NCBI GenBank assembly: GCA_033032865.1
Contig: JAWHQI010000305.1
Coordinates: 620,001-684,000 of the forward strand
Source: Dactylorhiza incarnata
Taxonomy: Eukaryota > Streptophyta > Magnoliopsida > Asparagales > Orchidaceae
Length of the DNA: 64,000 nucleotides
Reading direction: 5' to 3'
A program made the translations under genes and the position numbers. This document shows positions 59,511 to 64,000 of this stretch, piece by piece. The notes beneath the pieces were generated by a model. It searched no databases. It saw only the letters and a program-made list of their open reading frames with translations, and had not been told where the DNA came from. The number at the start of each line of letters is the position of its first letter. The stretch's first letter is position 1.

Positions 59511-60639
59511 GCGATATTTAGGTACGATAACTCGCGGTGCGGATAACATATAGGCACCGTTATGTTTCGGCGGTAAGGGTGAGGAAAGCCAACAAAATAG
59601 ATCGAATCGATCGAACCGCACCGATTGTGAAACCGAGCCGCCCAGTTCGGTGTCGGTTCGATTTTGGGCTTGTGAAAATCGAAGTCATTTCGACTCGGGT
59701 CGATTTTCAAGTTGTAAAAATCTGTCAAACCGAACCGAATCGACTAATATTATAATAATTTTACGTCTCATTTTCACTTAATAAATATAAGATGTGCTTC
59801 ATTTCGACTTAATATAAATATATAATTTTAAAGCGGTCAAATCGAAATGACAAATGACTAAATGAGCTAACTTTAAAATTATGTACAAGTCAGCTGACCT
59901 AACTTTTATTTGCACTTAGCCATTTAATAAATATATATAAAAAACTATTATTTTACGTAGGCCTCATTTATGTAAAACTGTGAAGGACAAAAATCTGAAG
60001 GGTAACAAGGGTTTCACGCTAAGCTCGGGCGAGTTTTCCGCTGGATTTTTCCTCATCCACGCAGCGGCGGCCGACGAGTTAGTATACTAGCGGCGAGTTT
60101 TCCTCTGGATTTCATCTGCTTGTATGATGAACGATTGTAACATTTGTTTCACTTAATATACAAGAGTGTAAATGTGTAATTAGGGAAGTACAAAAACCGA
60201 CACCGAATCATCAAAAATCGATAAAAAACCTGACCGACAACAAACCGAACCGAACCGGGTTTGGCTCGGTTCGGTTCGAACCTTCCGAAAACCGAAGCAT
60301 ATTGATTCGATTTTGTTTTGGTTACAAACCGAACCGCTTGCAGGACTATTCGGCGGTGGCAGTGACAAATGGAGCTGTGAGACTAGAGCTGTGAGAATGA
60401 AGCGGTGAGAAATGGAGAAACATGTTTGATAAATTGCTATTTGCAAAGCTATTCAGAATGGAGAAACAGTTTGTTAAAACAACGGTGGTGACGTTTCGAT
60501 TACATTTCATTATCAAAATAATTAACAATTAAATTAATTACAATTAATACTTATTAGTACTATTAAATTCCATAAGTTGATAAGAAAGAGGAATGGAGTA
60601 TTCCTCCTTTTCGGTAGCAGCAGTCGGAAAGCGCGGTTG
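59511..60639. other. Repeat-derived spacer with GGTTCGGTTCG motifs
   Basis: 59590-59745 and 60190-60345 both contain ACCGAACCGAA/TTCGGTTCG stretches in opposite arrangement, as found at ends of some plant MITE or hAT repeats. I could not define termini. The remainder is AT-rich with no gene. Confidence 0.45.
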
Positions 60640-60659
60640 GAACGACACATGCGATGTGT

Positions 60660-60870
60660 TCCGTCTCGAGCGCGCAACAAACACGAGAGTTCTGAGCGAA
60701 CGGAGAGGCGTTCTGAGCGCGGGAGCGCTCTGAGTGCGCAACGAACACGAGAGCATTCTGAGCGAACGGAGAGGCGTTCTGAGCGTGCAACGAGCGCAGG
60801 AGCTCTGAGTGCGCAACGAACACGAGAGCGTTCTGAGTGTACTAGGAGGCGTTCTATGCGGAATCCGGAA
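60660..60870. repeat. Minisatellite (about 60-75 bp units)
   Basis: GTGCGCAACGAACACGAGAG, TTCTGAGCGAACGGAGAGGC and GTTCTGAGCG recur three times with internal duplication. Open frames on both strands here follow from the repeat. Confidence 0.85.
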
Positions 60871-60912
60871 CCCGAAGAGCGGGCGGCGAGTCAGAAGAGG
60901 GGGGATTTGCCC

Positions 60913-61285
60913 TAACCCCGTTACGGGGGAGAGTAGCTCGGTCGTACCCTAAGGGGCTCGGTGCGGCCGCACCCGAGGGGGTGTGGCTTGGCTTGGCCGC
61001 ACCCCAAGGGGGTGTGTCTGGGCCGCACCCAACGGGGTGCGACCTGGCTTGGCCGCACCCCTGGCCGCACCCCACATGGGGTGAGGCCTGGCCGCACCCC
61101 TGATGGGGTGCAGCGTGGCCGCACCCCTCATGGGGTGCAGCTGGGCCGCACCCCAAGGGGGTGCGGCTTGGCCGCACCCCACACGGGGTGCGATTTGGTC
61201 GTAACCCCCACTATGGGGGGTGTGGCTATTCGCACCCCACTAGTGGGGTGCGGGCTAATCGCACCCTAGTTGTGGGGTTCGGATA
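60913..61285. repeat. Array of short palindromic units
   Basis: Roughly 12 units of about 25-35 bases. Each is a small inverted repeat such as GCCGCACCCC-nnn-GGGGTGCGGC, with the variable central 3-6 bases differing from unit to unit (AAGG, ATG, ACAC, TAGT). Spacers are TTGGCC or CTGGCC. Confidence 0.9.
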
Positions 61286-61827
61286 TGGCGGCGTGCTCCG
61301 TGCGTTCTCCCGCACTGGCGATTGGCGACGGAAATGGCGGGTTCGGTTTCTTCAACTCGGGCGATCATGCGTTGACCGTTGACCCCACCTCCCTTTAGTG
61401 GAGTTTTCTCTAGACGCACTCCAAGGCCTTTATGAATGTATAACATAAGCCCCCCAAACCTTCGGAGTTCGAATTTCTGCGCGGAGGAGTTCGGAGGTTT
61501 CGATTTTTCTGTGGCAGCTTTGATCATTGCTCTTTTCGTGGTGTCTTGGGTAGGAATTGTTGTCGAAGGATGAGTGTGTGGTTGCTTTTGCTATCTTATT
61601 CTGATTAGGCGTTTCTCGCTTTGCGCTGCGTTGCGATAGCACTCTCGTGGCCCCGCTGCCCTGGTTGTTGTCGAAGTGTCGATTGAGGAAAGGTGCTTCA
61701 AGATGGCCGGAGAAGGATGTTCGTACTTTGGGATTGTTGTCAGCTTGCTATTTAGCGTTGATACCTGAACAGCTTGATGGCCTTTTACAAAATACCGGAA
61801 GAGCCTGCGCTAGTCTTAGTAGAATAT
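61286..61827. other. Unassigned sequence
   Basis: No domain recognised. It may be 3' or LTR sequence of the Tat-like element to the right. Confidence 0.35.
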
Positions 61828-62046
61828 TAGTTTGCGCGAGTCTGAGCTCGCGACTTTTACATAATAGAAAATTAGTTTGCGCGAGTCTGAGCTCGCGGCT
61901 TTTACATAATAGAAAATTAGTTTGTGCGAGTCTGAGCTGACGGCTTTTACATAATAGAAAATTAATTTGCTCGAGTCTGAGCTCGCGGCTTTTACATAAT
62001 AGAAAATTAGTTTGCGCGAGTCTGAGCTCGCGGCTTTTACATAATA
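61828..62046. repeat. 45-bp tandem repeat, five copies
   Basis: TAGTTTGCGCGAGTCTGAGC followed by TCGCGGCTTTTACATAATAG is repeated with a 45-base period and few differences. Confidence 0.93.
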
Positions 62047-62053
62047 TAGGTTT

Positions 62054-62618
62054 GGCCGGTGAATAGCGGGTGTATTCAAATTGGGGGCGAACGTAAGAGG
62101 GGCAGGCCCCTACGATGCCGGGACTTGACGGCGGAGGAGAAGGGCGAACCTTCAATCGACGGCGGTGCAAACTCCCCGGGGCAGGGCCCCAAAGTGGCCG
62201 GTGAATAGCGGGTGTATTCAAACCGAGGGCGAACGTAAGGGGAGCTGGCCCCTACGACGCCGGGACTTTACGGCGGAGGAGAAGGGCGAACCTTCAATCG
62301 ACGACGGTGCAAAATCCCCGGGGCAGGGCCCCAAAGTGGTCGGTGAATAGCGGATGTATTCAAACCGGGGGCGAACGTAAGGGGGGCAGGCCCCTTATGC
62401 CGAGACTCGACGACGGAGGAGAAGGGCGAACCTTCAATCGACGGCGGTGCAAAGTCCCCGGGGCAGGGCCCCAAAGTGGCCGGTGAATAGAGGGTGTATT
62501 CAAACCAAGGGCGAACGTAAGGGGGGCAGGCCCCTACGACGCCGGGACTCGACGGCGGAGGAGAAGGGCGAACCTTCAATCGACGGCGGTGCAAAGTCCC
62601 CGGGGCAGGGCCCCAAAG
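62054..62618. repeat. 142-bp tandem repeat, four copies
   Basis: Copies start GGCCGGTGAATAGCGGGTGT at 62054, 62196, 62338 and 62478 and share GGAGAAGGGCGAACCTTCAA and CCCCGGGGCAGGGCCCCAAA. They lie downstream (on the minus strand) of the gag/protease frame. Tat-lineage elements are known to carry tandem repeats in this position. Confidence 0.93.
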
Positions 62619-62798
62619 TGGGTTCCTGCAGTAGAATAGCTCAGGACAGGTAAAACATAATTAGAAAATGAACATTCATACGTGCGCAAGTGCAATCTTG
62701 CGGCTCCTGAGCTAATAAGTTTCAGATACAAGTTTGACGAGAGAGGAGGTAACATCGTGCTCCCTTTGCGTTGCGCTTTCTCGAGCTCTTTCGGTCGT

Positions 62799-64000
62799 TC
62801 ATCGTAGTGGGCGACGGTAACACGACATCCGACCCTCGGTGGCATCCTTCTGCGCTTCTTCGCGGAAAGCCTCAAGGTGTCCTGGCTGGACAAGGCGTTC
62901 AATTTCTTCTTTCAACCTGACACAGTGCTCCGTACGGTGTCCTCGGCCTTTGTGGAAATTGCAAAATTGGGATTTATCTCGGCTGTGCTGGGAGAGCGCT
63001 CTGGGCCAGTTGATGATTTCGCTGTTGTAGATTATGGACAGTATATGCTCGCGGGGGGCATTTAACGGGGTGTAGATCCGGGAGCTTTGATTTGCTAGCC
63101 CTCGGGAGCGGTCTGCTTGGTTCTGAAGGGGCGGTACGACCTTCTCGAGTTGATGTTGCTGTCCCTTTCTCTTGCGACACGTATCCCCAAGTAGTAGTTG
63201 GTTTGCCGGTGCCGGGAGATTAGCTTTTTCTGCCAATGTGGGGGTTGCGCGACACTCTCGCACGCCTTGCTTTTCAGAATTTGGTTTTGGCGACGGGTCG
63301 TAGTTGATCCAAGGGAGCCCGGCTGCGGCCGTGTCGAAATCACAAATTGCATCCCTGAGGATTCTCCCTTTGTTGGCCATGCGTCCAGACATGGAAACGT
63401 CGTGGTCTAGGGCGTCGAGTAGGAGGCTCCCAAATATTGCGTCGTAGGGGGAGTCTGCCTCCGCGATGACGAACTGAACATCGTACTGGACTGGTTCCGA
63501 GTGCATCCCTACTTGGACGGGGAGGGCGACGACTCCTATGGTGGGTACCATAATTCCGTCTGGGAACTCTGCATCGCTGGCCCTGAGCTTGAGGTTCCCG
63601 CTTAGAAGTTTGAGCCGCACCACGGCTGCCACGAACAAGATATTGAACGAGATGTGATGGGTTATCAATGTCCTTCTTAGCTCGCAGGCTGGATTGTCTA
63701 TGCTTGCGTCTAAGGCGAAGTCCGACCATCCACGGGGACGCTCTTGGTGAAAGCTTGTGTAGATCTTCTCGTGCTGCTTGCTCCGCTCCGCTTTCCTTAG
63801 GTGGGGCGACTCATCCGTCTCGGGCTCTTCTTCTTGGGTCCTTGGCGCGCGCTTCGTGCCATTCAACAAACAGTTGTGACAACTCGGTGAAGTTGTGAAT
63901 CGCTCCGTTTGGCAGAGATTGATACCAGCGGAGGGCGTCTCCGCGCAGTGTCTCGGTGAAAATTTTGCAGCTGATTTGGTCGGGGAGTCCGAACGTCTGC
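62799..64000 (-). pseudogene. Tat-like Ty3/gypsy gag and protease, rearranged
   Basis: At the window edge (64000-63850) a gag capsid piece reads TLRGDALRWYQSLPNGAIHN. The 356-residue frame from 63869 then has a protease-like block at residues about 75-185 (ISFNILFVAAVVRLKLL, LPVQVGMHSEPVQYDVQFVI, ADSPYDAIFGSLLLDAL). The active-site DTGS is replaced by THHIS. After it come YTPLNAPREHILSIIYNSE and the zinc knuckle CNFHKGRGHRTEHC (residues 303-316, 62963-62922), normally located before the protease. So the order is capsid, protease, knuckle: a rearranged, inactive copy continuing beyond the right edge. Confidence 0.75.

Noticed and set aside
60913..61285. CRISPR-like array
   Set aside because: Units are palindromes without unique spacers of constant length, and the organism is a plant; the same applies to the 45-bp, 90-bp and 142-bp arrays.
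1..64000. tRNA, rRNA or other structural RNA genes
   Set aside because: None recognised by eye. The TGGTATCAGAGC matches are primer sites of LTR elements, not tRNA genes. A covariance-model search would decide.

Overview
This is nuclear DNA of a flowering plant. The evidence is spliced genes with short AT-rich introns, many plant transposon families (Ty3/gypsy LTR elements with the plant TGGTATCAGAGC primer site, Mutator-like, PIF/Harbinger, hAT and CACTA elements, LINE remnants) and long microsatellites. It looks like an accessory, repeat-packed stretch around one conserved gene. The species was not determined.

The backbone of positions 85-34307 is one host gene on the minus strand. It is the GPI-anchor enzyme N-acetylglucosaminyl-phosphatidylinositol de-N-acetylase (PIG-L). 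Nine coding exons can be placed by splice sites, reading phase and family motifs; the last exon lies left of the window. Two introns are huge (1839-22700 and 22769-32083) and are made almost entirely of nested transposons. A one-base frameshift in exon 3, and a Cys where the family has Arg in the second metal-site motif, leave open whether the gene works.

The 20.9 kb intron holds: a minus-strand Ty3/gypsy element (2339-8034); a PIF/Harbinger deletion derivative (8038-9277); a gypsy relic (9281-10630); a complete but dead Mutator-like element (10902-14484, 9-bp target duplication); a hAT element (15387-15879); a 3.9 kb PIF-like element with a nested LTR-like block (15960-19854); and a PIF-like element swollen by a CA repeat (20233-21892). 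The 9.3 kb intron holds a gypsy element with RT deleted (23780-27400) and a short gypsy derivative (28059-31852), whose 3' LTR carries a solo LTR (30177-31512).

From 34308 to 41333 there are intergenic sequence and small DNA transposons. The most striking has PIF-like ends and a core of an inverted 19-bp tandem array (36541-37805). From 41334 to 55562 lies one large LTR derivative. It contains a 90-bp tandem array, a second nested gypsy element (43949-49587, itself hit by a MITE at its gag start codon) and an antisense, intron-containing gene of the putative gypsy-type transposon family. From 55563 to the end there are a PIF/Harbinger Myb/SANT-like gene with a transposase stub, a Mutator-type MITE, several tandem arrays and a scrambled Tat-like gag/protease fragment.

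No intact reverse transcriptase was found anywhere in the window, so every LTR element here appears to depend on enzymes supplied from elsewhere. Two of them share an unusual repeat protein with a PPxEPPD motif between gag and the integrase tail.
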